From: Microbacterium sp. SLBN-154
GTDB taxonomy: Bacteria > Actinomycetota > Actinomycetes > Actinomycetales > Microbacteriaceae
Length of the DNA stretch: 64,000 nucleotides
Assembly (NCBI RefSeq): GCF_006715565.1
Contig: NZ_VFNL01000001.1
Location: 434,001-498,000 of the forward strand
Direction: 5' to 3'
Shown: in pieces, positions 16,066-24,599 of the stretch
Numbering within the stretch: position 1 is the first letter of the stretch
Layout: every line of letters starts with the position of its first letter
Made by a program: the position numbers and the translations under genes
The notes under the pieces: generated by a model
The model's input: only the letters and a program-made list of their open reading frames with translations
Databases searched by the model: none
What the model was told of the DNA's origin: nothing

Positions 16066-17463
16066 TCAGGTCACCGGCTGTGCCGCGGAGAACACCGCGG
16101 CGGGATCGAACCGGCGCTTGAGCTCGCCCAGCCGAGCGAATGCGTCGCCGTACCCGATCCGACGATCCGCCCCGCCGCCGTCGACGAAGGTCAGGGCGAG
16201 GGCATCGATGTGCCACGGCGAGAAGAGCGCCACCGCCTCGCGGACGGCCGCATCGGCTCCGGCCGCAGCCTCGGGCACCGGGACCATCGTGACGGCGTGG
16301 CTGATGTACCGCCCCCGCATGGCCGACACCGCACCGCCGGCGGCGACGGGCCGGGCGACGGCTCCTCCGATGTGGCGCAGCTCCGTCATGAAGAGTTCTC
16401 GGTTCGAGCCGGCCCGCAGGAACGCGTCGATGGCGTCATCCGGGAGCTCGTCGAGGACCGCGTGCGCGGTGACCGCGGGAGTCGGCTGCGGCGGGTCCAT
16501 GTGTACGGCGACCAGTCCGGCGGCGGGGATACGGGCGAACGTGTCCATCTCCGGCGCGAGCTCGCGCAGCGGCGCGAGGACCGCCGCCGCCGCGTCATCC
16601 GTCTCGAGCACCGCCCCGTCGATGACCACGACCGACCGGCCGGACAGGAAGGGCGGGAGCTCGGGCAGGGGCGGGAGGTTCAGGATGCGCAGGGTGGTCG
16701 TCGCGCTCTCGGGAACCGTCGCCGTCCACGCCGCCCAGGCGCGAGCGACCTCCGGGGCGCGCGCTGCGTCCCACAGCAGCATGCCGGCGTACACGTCCGC
16801 GTACGGGAGCAGGTCGATCTCGAGCGAGACCACCACTCCGAAGGCGCCGGAACCGCCGCGGACCGCCCAGAAGAGGTCGGAGTTCTCCTCGGCGCTCGCG
16901 CGCACGAGAGCGCCGTCGGCAGTGACGAGCTGTACGGCGCGGACGAAGTTGACGGCCAGGCCGTGCGTCCGCGCGTAGAACGACAACCCGCCGCTGAGGC
17001 TGTACCCGGCGACGCTCACGTCGCCGGCGCTCCCGTGCGGAGCGGTCAGGCCGTGAGGGGCCGTCGCTTCGAGCACGTCGTTCCAGTGCGAACCGCCCAG
17101 TACGCGCGCGGTGCGCGCGACGGGGTCGACCGTGACGCCGCGCAGGCGCGCCAGCGAGACGATCACGGTGTCGGCGTGCCCGGTGTCGGCCAGAGCAGCA
17201 GCAGCGTGACCGGTGGACTGCGGTGCGACCCGAAGTCCTGCCGCAGTGGCGGCACGGACGATCTCCACGACGTCTTCGGCGGTCTCGGGGCGGGCGACCG
17301 CGACCGGTCGTTGGTCGACGGCGACGTTCCATGGCATGCGTGCCAGGTCCCATTCGGCGTCGCCGGGCAGCACGACGCGGCTTCCGAGGTGGGCGCGCAG
17401 GCGGTTCGCCCGCGGGTCCGCCTCAGGACGGGCGGCGTCGGTCGTCGTGTCGGACAGGGTCAT
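16066..17463 (-). CDS. FAD-binding oxidoreductase, berberine-bridge enzyme type
   Basis: The 465-residue flavoprotein has an FAD-binding PCMH domain (about residues 40-210, with VAPQSTGHAAAA and GYSLSGGLSFYARTHGLA) and the C-terminal BBE motif YGDAFARLGELKRRFDP. Such enzymes oxidise sugars, alkaloids or aromatic polyketides using covalently held FAD; His in STGH is a candidate attachment residue. The open frame extends further, but GGAG 9 nt before 17463 decides the start. It is divergent from the LuxR-type regulator, with a palindromic operator between, so it is the likely target of that regulator. Confidence 0.88.
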   Translation of the reverse strand: MTLSDTTTDAARPEADPRANRLRAHLGSRVVLPGDAEWDLARMPWNVAVDQRPVAVARPETAEDVVEIVRAATAAGLRVAPQSTGHAAAALADTGHADTVIVSLARLRGVTVDPVARTARVLGGSHWNDVLEATAPHGLTAPHGSAGDVSVAGYSLSGGLSFYARTHGLAVNFVRAVQLVTADGALVRASAEENSDLFWAVRGGSGAFGVVVSLEIDLLPYADVYAGMLLWDAARAPEVARAWAAWTATVPESATTTLRILNLPPLPELPPFLSGRSVVVIDGAVLETDDAAAAVLAPLRELAPEMDTFARIPAAGLVAVHMDPPQPTPAVTAHAVLDELPDDAIDAFLRAGSNRELFMTELRHIGGAVARPVAAGGAVSAMRGRYISHAVTMVPVPEAAAGADAAVREAVALFSPWHIDALALTFVDGGGADRRIGYGDAFARLGELKRRFDPAAVFSAAQPVT

Positions 17464-17547
17464 GATGAGCTCCAGCGGTCTGATGTCTGATCGGGTGGGC
17501 ACCGCGATGGGCGCCCGTCGGAGAGTCTGACGGCGCCCGACGTGCTG

Positions 17548-17601
17548 CCACCATCCCAGCGGAGAGGGATCTTGGGGCATCCCAGATACCTGGGATGGTG
17601 G
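17548..17601. promoter_or_regulatory. Operator with three CATCCCAG half-sites
   Basis: CCACCATCCCAG (17548-17559) is the exact reverse complement of CTGGGATGGTGG (17590-17601). A third half-site CATCCCAG at 17578-17585 makes a tighter palindrome with the last (4-nt spacer). The site lies between the divergent oxidoreductase and LuxR-type regulator genes, so the regulator probably binds here. Confidence 0.65.
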
Positions 17602-17630
17602 ATCTTCTCCGGCGGGAGCACACTGTTCGC

Positions 17631-18764
17631 ATGGCCACCGCACTGGCTCTGGGGCGTGCGCGGAGCGACATCGAGGTGATGTCGCGCGCCGGCCTCCCCC
17701 TGCACCGGTTCATGGACGAGGCCGCGGTCGCCCTGGGCACCGTGGTGCCCTTCGTGGCCGCGTGCGTGTCGACACTCGACCCGGCGACGGCGATGGTGTC
17801 GAGCGTGCGGAAGTTCGGCGCCCTCGACGGCCGCAACGAACAGGATGTCTCGTGGTCGCAGATCGAGTACGGCGGCGAGGAGCCGACGGCGATCCGCGGG
17901 ATGCTCCGAGCCGGGCGCACGGCCGTGGGGATGCAGCGTGAGACCGGCGGGGAGCTGGAGCGCTCAGCGCGGATGGCCGAACTGCTCATTCCGTACTTCG
18001 ACTTCCATGACGAGGCGCGTGTGGTCTTCGCCGATCGGAGCGGCGGGTGGGGACACGTCTCGCTCTTCCGCGGGAGCGACGACCAGGGGTTCGGACCGGA
18101 TGAGCTGGCGTTCCTCGCCGCCGTTGCGTCATCGTTCACCCGCGGCATCCGCACCGGGCTCCTCGCCCAGATCGCCCTGACCAACCCCGTGCGCGAGGCC
18201 GGTCCGGCCGTCGTCATCGTCGATGCGCAAGACCGCATCATCCAGTCCACCCCCGGGGCACAGCGGCACCTGGAACGGATGTCCACGCCGCCGGGAATGG
18301 GCGATCCGCTCGTCTACGTCTTCGCGCTCGTCGACGCCGCCCGCCGACTCGCGCGGGGCGAGACCGACCGCGTCCCCCGGGTGCGGGCGCGCACGGCGGA
18401 CGGGCTCTGGCTGGTGCTGCACGCCGCACCGCTCGGTGGGCTCGGCGATCGCGGCGGGGACGTCGTCGTCACCGTCGAAGAAGCCCGTCCACAGGAGGTG
18501 ATCGACCTGGTCGCCGCGGCCTTCGGCCTCACCGCGCGCGAGCGCGACGTCGTCTCCATCGTGCTCCGAGGCGCCGACACGAAGGAGATCGCCGCCTCGA
18601 TGCACGTCTCGCCCTACACCGTGCAGGACCACCTGAAGTCGATCTTCGACAAGGCGGGGGTCACCAGCCGTCGAGAACTCGTCGCCCGGGTCTACTTCGA
18701 CCAATACCTCTCGCGCGCCGGGTCCGACCTCGCCCCCGGCGGGTGGTACGCGGCCGCGCCCTGA
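17631..18764 (+). CDS. LuxR-type transcriptional regulator
   Basis: The protein has 377 residues from the ATG at 17631. A C-terminal LuxR helix-turn-helix is clear (LTARERDVVSIVLRGADTKE, then HVSPYTVQDHLKSIFDKAGV). The N-terminal ~280 residues look like a sensory region with GAF-like and PAS-like parts, not a receiver. An earlier ATG at 17595 is in frame but lies inside the palindromic operator and lacks a ribosome binding site; GGGAG stands 12 nt before 17631. Divergent placement suggests it controls the FAD oxidoreductase and itself. The signal is unknown. Confidence 0.85.
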   Translation: MATALALGRARSDIEVMSRAGLPLHRFMDEAAVALGTVVPFVAACVSTLDPATAMVSSVRKFGALDGRNEQDVSWSQIEYGGEEPTAIRGMLRAGRTAVGMQRETGGELERSARMAELLIPYFDFHDEARVVFADRSGGWGHVSLFRGSDDQGFGPDELAFLAAVASSFTRGIRTGLLAQIALTNPVREAGPAVVIVDAQDRIIQSTPGAQRHLERMSTPPGMGDPLVYVFALVDAARRLARGETDRVPRVRARTADGLWLVLHAAPLGGLGDRGGDVVVTVEEARPQEVIDLVAAAFGLTARERDVVSIVLRGADTKEIAASMHVSPYTVQDHLKSIFDKAGVTSRRELVARVYFDQYLSRAGSDLAPGGWYAAAP

Positions 18765-18809
18765 CGGTGCCGCGCCCTGACGGCGCCGCAGCACACCGCC
18801 GGATCGGGC

Positions 18810-19712
<903 letters not shown>

Positions 19713-19718
19713 GGTCAC

Positions 19719-19724
19719 ATCGTA
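19719..19724 (-). promoter_or_regulatory. -10 box of a leaderless promoter for the TerC gene
   Basis: On the minus strand TACGAT is followed by 6 nt and the GTG at 19712. The box directly abuts the preceding terminator-like hairpin. Confidence 0.5.
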
Positions 19725-19751
19725 GGGGGGTGACCGAACCGGCCACCCCCC
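19725..19751 (-). terminator. Hairpin after the ArsR/AHSA1 operon
   Basis: GGGGGGTG and CACCCCCC form a perfect 8-bp stem with an 11-nt loop. It follows the AHSA1 stop codon on the minus strand and touches the TerC -10 box. Confidence 0.6.
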
Positions 19752-19785
19752 CTTGATCTCCGCGCCACCGTTCGAGGTGCGCCGA

Positions 19786-20766
19786 TCAGACCGTCGCGAG
19801 CACACCCTCGAGGCGTGCGTAGCTGGCCTCCATGCCGTCGACCATGCCGGTGGCCAGGATCATGTCGCGCGTCTCCTTGTCGGGGTACTCGATGACGAGC
19901 GTGAGAAGCGTCACCCCGTCTTCTTCGTAGAAGGAGAGATCGTTGATCGTCCCCGGTCCGTCCATCCCGATCATCCGCTCGGTCGACACCTCACGGCGGG
20001 GCGGGTCACTGAGGAGGAGCTCGCCTTCGAAGCCGAACTCCTCCCCCTCGACACCCGGGCCGGGCACCCAGACGTTCCGGAACGTGTCGCCGACGGCTTC
20101 GGCCTGTTCGGCGACGGGCATCGTCCAGCCGTCGGGTCCGAGCATCCACTTCTTCAGCAGCTCCGAGTCGTGGTGGGCCTTCCAGACCAGCTCACGGGGA
20201 CCTCGGATGACCCGGGTGATGCGCACGTGCTGATCGTCGAGGATCTCGAGCTCCGTGCCGCGCCCCGCAGCGTACTCGCGGAGGTCGTGCAGGACGAGGT
20301 CGAGCTGGTTGATCGCCAGCGTCGAGCCTTCGACCGCGCCGAACGCGACGACCTGCTCGAGTGCGTCAGCGGACGCGAAGTAGGTGGTGTTGACCAGGCG
20401 CGACCCTGTCGCGGTCGCCTCGAAGGCGAAGACCACCCGCATGACGGGCATTCCCTCGAGCGGGGCGCCCTCTTCATTGGCGAAGGCGTCGAGCACGGTG
20501 AATCCCCGCGGAGCGTCGATGGAGAGGAACTCCCACGATCCCCACGACTGCTCTCCCTTCGGGCTCGTCATCACGTAGCGCGCATGCCCGCCGACGGTGA
20601 AGTCGAACTGCGGGAAGCGCGCCGGCCACCCCGGAGGGCCCCAGAAGCGCTCGAGCTGCTGCGGATCGGTGAACGCGCGCCAGAGCCGTTCGACGGATGC
20701 GTCGAACTCGGCCTCGAGAGTCATGGTGAGCGCTTCGGCGTCGGTGGTGACATCGGTGACGGGCAT
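19786..20766 (-). CDS. SRPBCC protein with two AHSA1-like domains
   Basis: This 326-residue cytoplasmic protein is made of two START-like folds in tandem. The first half contains EAEFDASVERLWRAFTDPQQ with FWGPPGWPARF; the second repeats the pattern in TRVIRGPRELVWKAHHDSEL. AHSA1-type proteins paired with ArsR-type repressors are common in actinobacteria and their ligand is usually unknown. The ArsR gene ends 1 nt before this start, so the two form an operon. A strong hairpin follows the stop. Function beyond the fold is not inferred. Confidence 0.88.
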   Translation of the reverse strand: MPVTDVTTDAEALTMTLEAEFDASVERLWRAFTDPQQLERFWGPPGWPARFPQFDFTVGGHARYVMTSPKGEQSWGSWEFLSIDAPRGFTVLDAFANEEGAPLEGMPVMRVVFAFEATATGSRLVNTTYFASADALEQVVAFGAVEGSTLAINQLDLVLHDLREYAAGRGTELEILDDQHVRITRVIRGPRELVWKAHHDSELLKKWMLGPDGWTMPVAEQAEAVGDTFRNVWVPGPGVEGEEFGFEGELLLSDPPRREVSTERMIGMDGPGTINDLSFYEEDGVTLLTLVIEYPDKETRDMILATGMVDGMEASYARLEGVLATV

Positions 20767-20767
20767 G

Positions 20768-21142
20768 TCAGTCTCCTTCGTTGGGTCCTGCGGGTGTGGG
20801 TGTCGAGGGGTCTTCGGCGAGAAGCTGGTCGAGGCGCGCGATGCGCGAGCGCCAGAGTTCCTCGTAGGCGGCGAGCAGCGCGCGGGCGCGGGCGATCATG
20901 GCCGGATCCGCTCGGACCAGCCGCTCCCGGCCCTCGGCGCGCTTGACGATGAGGCCGGCCGCTTCGAGCACCGCGACATGCTTCTGCACCGCGGCGAACG
21001 ACATGTCGTACTCACGGGCCAAGCCCGACACCGAGTGCTCGCGCTCGATTGCGCGGCGCAGGATGTCGCGACGCGTCGCCGCGGCGAGTGCGTGGAACAC
21101 GCGGTCGATGTCGTCATCGCTGAGCTCCGTTTGTACAACCAT
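20768..21142 (-). CDS. ArsR-family helix-turn-helix repressor
   Basis: A 124-residue winged-helix protein with the ArsR/HTH_20 pattern FHALAAATRRDILRRAI, VSGLAREYDMSFAAVQKHVA and the wing VKRAEGRERLV. There is no cysteine metal site of the CxC type, so it is likely a non-metal ArsR that controls the AHSA1 gene. Its start codon lies within a perfect 20-bp palindrome and 8 nt after a TAACGT box, which points to autorepression. Confidence 0.88.
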   Translation of the reverse strand: MVVQTELSDDDIDRVFHALAAATRRDILRRAIEREHSVSGLAREYDMSFAAVQKHVAVLEAAGLIVKRAEGRERLVRADPAMIARARALLAAYEELWRSRIARLDQLLAEDPSTPTPAGPNEGD

Positions 21143-21152
21143 TTGGTTGTAC
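21133..21152. promoter_or_regulatory. Palindromic operator over the ArsR start codon
   Basis: GTACAACCA-TT-TGGTTGTAC has perfect 9-bp arms. It covers the ATG and abuts the minus-strand TAACGT box, the ideal place for autorepression by the ArsR-type protein. Confidence 0.7.
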
Positions 21153-21229
21153 GTTAGACCTCTGCACCGACTCGGTCAACACCCGCTGTGAAATCACTGA
21201 TGCTCGGTCATGCCGCCTCCCGCCTATAT

Positions 21230-21283
21230 GCAATATATTGCGACATCTTGATGTTGTGCCTCGACAACGGGCTCACAAGAGCC
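21230..21283 (+). promoter_or_regulatory. AT-rich upstream region with two inverted repeats
   Basis: GCAATATATTGC (21230-21241) is a perfect 12-bp palindrome in an otherwise GC-rich region. GGCTC-ACAA-GAGCC (21270-21283) forms a small hairpin before the hydrolase ribosome binding site. Both may control the hydrolase gene. Confidence 0.4.
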
Positions 21284-21304
21284 GCCTTTCAAAGGAAGAG
21301 AGTC

Positions 21305-22027
21305 ATGACAACCACTGAACAGATCAAGAACGTCGTCCTCGTTCACGGGGCCTTCGCGGACGGATCCGGCTGGCGCCGGGTCTACGACCTGCTCACGGCC
21401 CGTGGGTACCGTGTGTCGATCGTGCAGAATCCGCTGACCTCGTTCGCCGACGACGTCGCCGCCACCACGCGCGTCTTGGACCTGCAGGACGGACCCGCGA
21501 TCCTCGTCGGCCACTCCTGGGGCGGCACCGTGATCACCGAAGCCGGCGCACACCCCAACGTCGCCGGGCTGGTCTACGTGTCGGCGCTCATTCCCGATGT
21601 CGGTGAGACCAGCGGGCAGCAGTACGAGGGCTTCGCTCCGACGCCAGAGTTCGTCATCGACGTCACCCCGGACGGCTTCGGCTACCTCAACCGCGACGCG
21701 TTCCGCGGTGGGTTCGCCGCCGACCTCGACGAGGCGGATGCCGCGTTCCTGGCCGACAGCCAGGTGCCGGTGAACATGGCGGTCTTCAGCGAGGCGGTCA
21801 CGGTCGCCGCGTGGCACGACAAGCCCAGCTGGGCGGTCATCGCCACCGAGGACAAGGCGTTCGACCAGGCGATGCTGCAGCATATGGCCACCCGCATCGG
21901 CGCCGACATCACCCACGTACCCGGTAGCCACGCCCTGTTCATCACCCAGGCAGATGCCGTCGTCGAGGTGATCGCCACCGCCACCCGCACCGCACCCAAG
22001 GCGCACGCGGAGGCGGGAGCTCGTTGA
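21305..22027 (+). CDS. Alpha/beta hydrolase
   Basis: A 240-residue cytoplasmic esterase-like enzyme. It starts with VVLVHGAFADGSGW (oxyanion strand), has the nucleophile elbow GHSWGG with Ser 71, and a late His in PGSHALF. It resembles the EstC/salicylate-esterase-like group often induced by aromatic or solvent stress. The ATG at 21305 has AAGGAAGAG in front. It is divergent from the ArsR operon. Substrate is unknown. Confidence 0.88.
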   Translation: MTTTEQIKNVVLVHGAFADGSGWRRVYDLLTARGYRVSIVQNPLTSFADDVAATTRVLDLQDGPAILVGHSWGGTVITEAGAHPNVAGLVYVSALIPDVGETSGQQYEGFAPTPEFVIDVTPDGFGYLNRDAFRGGFAADLDEADAAFLADSQVPVNMAVFSEAVTVAAWHDKPSWAVIATEDKAFDQAMLQHMATRIGADITHVPGSHALFITQADAVVEVIATATRTAPKAHAEAGAR

Positions 22028-22040
22028 CGTCCCACCCTCC

Positions 22041-22080
22041 GTCGGGGTCGGCTTCGCCATCACCGCGAACCGACTCCGAC
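22041..22080. terminator. Bidirectional hairpin between convergent genes
   Basis: GTCGGGGTCGG (22041-22051) pairs with CCGACTCCGAC (22070-22080), 11 bp with one G-U. It lies between the hydrolase and DUF808 stop codons. Confidence 0.55.
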
Positions 22081-22087
22081 CGCGGCG

Positions 22088-22999
22088 TCACTCCGACGAG
22101 CGAGCGGCGTGCGGTGCGATGTCCTTCCGGGACGAGGGCAGAAGGCGCTTCACACCCGTCACCACGCCGACGATGAGAAGTCCGGCGATGAGACCGAAGA
22201 CCGCCGAGACGGCGGTGTCGACGATCCAGACGACGACCGGGCCGGCCGCCTCCACGAGGCCCGTGATCGCGTGCAGGACGTCGTACGGCCCGTGCCAGAA
22301 CGTCTCCGCGAGGTTGGTGATGACGAGGTGGCCGCCGACCCAGAGCATCGCGACGGTGCCGACCACGCTGATCACGCGGAACACCGCGGGCATCGAGGCG
22401 ACGACACGTGCGCCGGTGCGACGGACGCGGCGCGACGGACTCTTCATCAAGCGGAGCCCGACGTCGTCGATCTTGACCAGCAGGGCGACGGCGCCGTAGA
22501 CGAGCGCCGTCATGCCGAGTCCGATGACGGCGAGCGCGGCCAGGGTCATCCCCAGTCCGAAATCGGGATCCAGGCTCGTGAGGGCGATGAGCATGATCTC
22601 GGTGCTCAGGATGAGATCGGTGCGGATCGCGCCGAACACGAGCTTCTTCTCATCCCGCGGCTCGTCCTCCTCGGTCTCGTGATGCGCACCGAACCACTCC
22701 ATCACCTTCTCGGCGCCCTCGTAGCAGAGGAAGCCGCCGCCGATGATCAGCAGGAACGGCAGCACCCACGGCGCGAAGGCGGTGAGAAGCAGCGCGATCG
22801 GGATGATGATGACGAACTTGTTGACGAGGCTGCCCAGCGCGATCTTCCACACGACGGGGAGTTCCCGCGCGGGAGTGATGCCCTGAACGTACTGGGGCGT
22901 CACGGCCGCATCGTCGATCACGACGCCTGCGGTCTTCGCACTCGCCTTCAGCGCCGCCGTGAGGATGTCATCGACGACGGCGAGCAGCCCTACCGACAT
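22088..22999 (-). CDS. DUF808 domain-containing membrane protein (YedI-like)
   Basis: A 303-residue integral membrane protein. The N-terminal MSVGLLAVVDDILTAALKAS, the PARELPVVWKIALGSLVNKF loop and GGGFLCYEGAEKV are the usual YedI/DUF808 marks; about six hydrophobic segments follow. The function of the family is not known. The internal ATG at 22999 is chosen because GAGAAG precedes it and homologues begin here; a longer frame starts 27 nt earlier. Confidence 0.88.
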   Translation of the reverse strand: MSVGLLAVVDDILTAALKASAKTAGVVIDDAAVTPQYVQGITPARELPVVWKIALGSLVNKFVIIIPIALLLTAFAPWVLPFLLIIGGGFLCYEGAEKVMEWFGAHHETEEDEPRDEKKLVFGAIRTDLILSTEIMLIALTSLDPDFGLGMTLAALAVIGLGMTALVYGAVALLVKIDDVGLRLMKSPSRRVRRTGARVVASMPAVFRVISVVGTVAMLWVGGHLVITNLAETFWHGPYDVLHAITGLVEAAGPVVVWIVDTAVSAVFGLIAGLLIVGVVTGVKRLLPSSRKDIAPHAARSSE

Positions 23000-23098
23000 G
23001 TGCGCTTCTCCCCTCGGCCTGAGCATCGGTTCCGACCACTCAGAGCACCCGCCCTAACGCTATCCGCTCGCGGGGCAACCACCGGGGGTATCGACAGG

Positions 23099-23698
23099 TC
23101 AGCTCGGCGGCCAGTGCGCGAGCGCCGCGTCGACGACTCGCTGCAGGTCATCGGCCGAGGCTCCCCCGGCGGCCTCGACGGAGACCCCATCGGCCACCGC
23201 CGTGAGATATCGAGCGAGCAGGTCCGGATCGGCGTCAGCGGGGAGGTCCCCCTCTGCGATGGCGCGCCGAAAGCGGTCCCGAAGGTCGGATCGAGTCCGG
23301 GCGCGCCACGTCGTGAGGATGCTTTGCGCCGTCCCGCCGGTCACGCCGACGGCGAGAGCAGCGCGCACCCCGAAGCATCCGGATGGTTGACCGGGCAGCG
23401 TACCGGCCCGAACGGCGCCGTCGAGGTACGCGCGAGCCACCTCCCTCGCAGAGGGCGCGGCGACCGACTCGCGCGCGTAGGAGCCCGGGCCCTTCTCGTA
23501 GAGCTGCAGGACCCTCAGAAAGAGGTCTTCCTTGTTGCCGAACGCGGCGTACATGCTCTTCCGCGAGATGCCCATGGCCTCGGTGAGAAGAGCGAGGCTC
23601 GCGCCTTCGTATCCGTGCTCCCAGAACACGACCAGGGCCTTCTCGAGGGCGGCATCGGAGTCGAAGGATCGCGGGCGACCGCGCCTCGTGTGCTCCAT
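23099..23698 (-). CDS. TetR-family transcriptional regulator
   Basis: The 199-residue regulator has an N-terminal helix-turn-helix (RGRPRSFDSDAALEKALVVF, then GISRKSMYAAFGNKEDLF) of the AcrR/TetR type and a C-terminal ligand domain with a TetR_C-like helix set. It lies downstream of a terminator and upstream of the DUF808 gene on the same strand. The target is unknown; the small multidrug export gene upstream is a candidate but a strong terminator separates them. Confidence 0.88.
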   Translation of the reverse strand: MEHTRRGRPRSFDSDAALEKALVVFWEHGYEGASLALLTEAMGISRKSMYAAFGNKEDLFLRVLQLYEKGPGSYARESVAAPSAREVARAYLDGAVRAGTLPGQPSGCFGVRAALAVGVTGGTAQSILTTWRARTRSDLRDRFRRAIAEGDLPADADPDLLARYLTAVADGVSVEAAGGASADDLQRVVDAALAHWPPS

Positions 23699-23745
23699 GA
23701 GATCAACCTAAACCTCTCGCCCGAACGAACCACTGGACAACAACG

Positions 23746-23788
23746 ACGACGCTCGCGCTCAGAGGATCACTCCGAGCGCGAGCGTCGT
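23746..23788 (-). terminator. Strong 15-bp hairpin terminator
   Basis: ACGACGCTCGCGCTC (23746-23760) pairs perfectly with GAGCGCGAGCGTCGT (23774-23788). It lies just downstream of the small multidrug export gene on the minus strand. Confidence 0.8.
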
Positions 23789-23820
23789 GGGTCTCGCGCC
23801 GGCGTGACCACCGCAGGCGA

Positions 23821-24399
23821 TCACTGCCAACCGAGGACGTTGACGACTCCCAGTGCAGCGGCGGCGACGAGTCCGGTCCAGAGCACGATCGCCACGGCCT
23901 GCCAGAGAATCACCCACCCCTTCTTGATGCCCGAGGCGACGAAGAAGGCGGCGGTCAACTGAGTGGGCAGTGCGAACGGCGCGATGATGCTTGCACCCGG
24001 TACGCCGAATCGGACCAGCCACCGCTGCAGGCGGCGGCGGCCCTTCGCCCGCCGCGAATCACCTTCGGTGTCGGCCTCCGTCGGGCGTTCCATCACCATC
24101 GTCGAGCTCGAACTGGCTTGCGGCCCGGTCGGAGCGACCGAGGCCTTCGCGGCTCGGCGGGCGATCACCGACTCGCGGACACGGGAGCCGAGCAAGACGA
24201 CGAGGACGACGCTGAGGAGGTTGCCGATGATACCGGCGAGCGCGGCGACGACGGGATGGATGCCGCCGAGAATGCCGATCGCTGCGGACCCCTCACCCTC
24301 CACATAGGGGATCATCCCGAGGAGGGCGACGAGCAGCGGCTGGAGGAACTCCGGAAGTTGGTCGACGTAGGCCTGGAATCCCTCGTATGGGCTGGACAT
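23821..24399 (-). CDS. Small multi-drug export family membrane protein
   Basis: A 192-residue protein with two pairs of hydrophobic segments separated by a ~50-residue charged loop. LLGMIPYVEGEGSAAIGI near the start and APFALPTQLTAAFFVASGI later match the PF06695 family, called small multi-drug export protein, whose role is weakly established. A terminator follows. It is divergent from the Atu4866-domain gene across a 200-bp region with regulatory palindromes. Confidence 0.82.
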   Translation of the reverse strand: MSSPYEGFQAYVDQLPEFLQPLLVALLGMIPYVEGEGSAAIGILGGIHPVVAALAGIIGNLLSVVLVVLLGSRVRESVIARRAAKASVAPTGPQASSSSTMVMERPTEADTEGDSRRAKGRRRLQRWLVRFGVPGASIIAPFALPTQLTAAFFVASGIKKGWVILWQAVAIVLWTGLVAAAALGVVNVLGWQ

Positions 24400-24500
24400 G
24401 AGTCACTTCTTTCTCTTCGCCCTTTTGGGGCCCTGGCGGCGGAGAGATGCGGTCAGCTCTCCGATATCGCATCGTCGGCACGTATTTATGCACCGATCGA

Positions 24501-24535
24501 TGCGTAATAACGCACAGTCGTGAGAATCATTCCCA
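24501..24535. promoter_or_regulatory. Inverted repeat and Fur-family-like box
   Basis: TGCGT-AATA-ACGCA (24501-24514) is a small palindrome. TGAGAATCATTCCCA (24521-24535) resembles the 7-1-7 Fur/Zur box TGATAATnATTATCA with three differences. Both lie between the divergent export gene and the Atu4866-domain gene in a more AT-rich stretch. Confidence 0.4.
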
Positions 24536-24586
24536 TTGGACACCGCGCTGCCGACACCGGTCGTCGCAAAGGCATGCAGCGAGCCG

Positions 24587-24599
24587 TAGCATCCCTGGG
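24587..24599 (+). promoter_or_regulatory. -10 box of a leaderless promoter
   Basis: TAGCAT (24587-24592) is followed by 7 nt and the ATG at 24600. Confidence 0.5.

Noticed and set aside
17595..17630. Earlier start for the LuxR-type regulator at 17595
   Set aside because: The ATG lies inside the palindromic operator and has no ribosome binding site. It remains possible if the transcript starts further upstream.
18765..18809. Short tandem of GCGCCCTGACGG between convergent genes
   Set aside because: Only two imperfect copies and no hairpin; judged to be chance in GC-rich DNA.
24400..24500. Possible small gene in the gap upstream of the export protein
   Set aside because: The frames are short and lack codon bias; the region is better explained as a regulatory intergenic stretch.
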